A DNA stretch of 64,000 bases, taken from Vitreoscilla filiformis. GTDB taxonomy: Bacteria; Pseudomonadota; Gammaproteobacteria; Burkholderiales; Burkholderiaceae_C. Position 1 is the stretch's first letter; each line of letters begins with the position of its first letter. The DNA is taken from positions 3,100,001 to 3,164,000 of the forward strand of contig NZ_CP022423.1 of assembly GCF_002222655.1 (NCBI RefSeq), in the 5' to 3' direction. The notes below the pieces were generated by a model. It did not search any database. It worked only from the letters and a program-made list of their open reading frames with translations, and had not been told where the DNA came from. Positions 63,558 through 64,000 of the stretch are shown piece by piece. The position numbers and the translations under genes are program-made.

Positions 63558-64000
63558 TTATTGCGCCGCCGCAGCCGCGTTGCGCAAACGGATGTGCAGC
63601 TCACGAAGCTGCTTTTCGTCCACGTTGCTCGGTGCCCCGGTCAGCAGGCACTGGGCGCGCTGGGTCTTGGGGAAGGCGATCACGTCGCGGATCGACTCGG
63701 CCTTGGTCATCAGCGTGATCAAGCGATCCAAGCCGAAAGCCAAGCCACCGTGCGGCGGCGCGCCGTATTGCAGCGCGTCCAGCAAGAAGCCGAACTTGAT
63801 GCGCTGTTCTTCCGGCGTGATTTTCAGGGCTTCGAACACCTTGGCTTGCACGTCGGCACGGTGGATCCGGATGGAGCCGCCGCCCAGTTCCCAGCCGTTC
63901 AGCACCATGTCGTAGGCCTTGGCCACGCAAGCGCCGGGGTCGGTGGCCATGAGCTGCTCGTGGCCGTCCTTCGGGCTGGTGAAGGGATGGTGGCAGGCGT
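63558..64000 (-). CDS. aspS: Aspartyl-tRNA synthetase, C-terminal part (5' end outside window)
   Basis: Class II synthetase. The visible 146 residues include [34 protein letters not shown] and motif 3 [17 protein letters not shown], followed by [17 protein letters not shown]. They match the bacterial AspS C-terminal catalytic core. The reading frame stays open to the window edge at 64000. It lies 84 bases upstream of the DUF883 gene. Confidence 0.96.
   Translation of the reverse strand, partial: ACHHPFTSPKDGHEQLMATDPGACVAKAYDMVLNGWELGGGSIRIHRADVQAKVFEALKITPEEQRIKFGFLLDALQYGAPPHGGLAFGLDRLITLMTKAESIRDVIAFPKTQRAQCLLTGAPSNVDEKQLRELHIRLRNAAAAAQ

Overview
GC-rich, densely packed, single-chromosome-like sequence that looks like a betaproteobacterium of the order Burkholderiales (Leptothrix/Rubrivivax/Ideonella-like). 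The basis is gene content and order: sdh-gltA next to a GntR gene and mdh-citE-acnB, a single-chain methylmalonyl-CoA mutase cluster, gcdH plus a CaiB-type transferase, and a MoxR/DUF58/SpoIIM/RDD cluster. Placement below order level is a guess.

Layout. 1-6120: the 3' end of katG, then on the minus strand a cytochrome P450 and the biotin genes bioA-bioF-bioD. 6212-14129 (minus): the propionyl-CoA to succinyl-CoA route (VOC epimerase, pccA, pccB, meaB, a GNAT protein, mcm), with a divergent GntR/FCD regulator and an operator-like palindrome embedded in both promoters. 14934-23768 (minus): an accessory island of six genes that interrupts the metabolic genes. In transcription order these are a large HerA/VirB4-like ATPase with a Ser/Gly-rich linker, a protein with a glycine-zipper-like hydrophobic N-terminus, two coiled-coil proteins, an AT-rich DUF1566/C-type-lectin-like protein, and an Hsp70/actin-fold ATPase with its own promoter. 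I do not recognise it as a named system; it is the best candidate here for an undescribed one. 23904-34878: the TCA block gltA-sdhE-sdhB-sdhA-sdhD-sdhC and a GntR/UTRA regulator on minus, and mdh, a CitE-like lyase and acnB on plus, with a perfect 16-bp palindrome between the two arms.

34981-42348: a DUF559 endonuclease gene running into a triple tandem repeat, a peroxidase-related enzyme, a DnaQ-like exonuclease, a flavin/2Fe-2S reductase, an SDR protein, a MaoC-like protein, two tandem rhomboid proteases, tRNA-Leu(CAA), cysM and a TusA-like protein. 42374-52995 (minus): galU, valS and the seven-gene MoxR/DUF58 cluster. 53052-57492: a LysE exporter, a LysR regulator divergent from gcdH and a CaiB transferase (glutaryl-CoA catabolism), and a small Lys/Ala-rich exported protein. 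57540-64000: the N-degron transferases bpt and aat (aat carries a frameshift), tRNA-Ala(CGC), rarD, an orphan LytTR response regulator, argH, yqjK/yqjE/DUF883 genes and the C-terminal end of aspS.

Together the core genes form one metabolic theme. Glutaryl-CoA, propionyl-CoA and acetyl-CoA are fed into a TCA cycle, and biotin synthesis sits next to the biotin-dependent carboxylase. REP-like palindromic repeats occur at 2575-2694, 35335-35764 and 53705-53742. All assignments come from reading the sequence; no database search was run.
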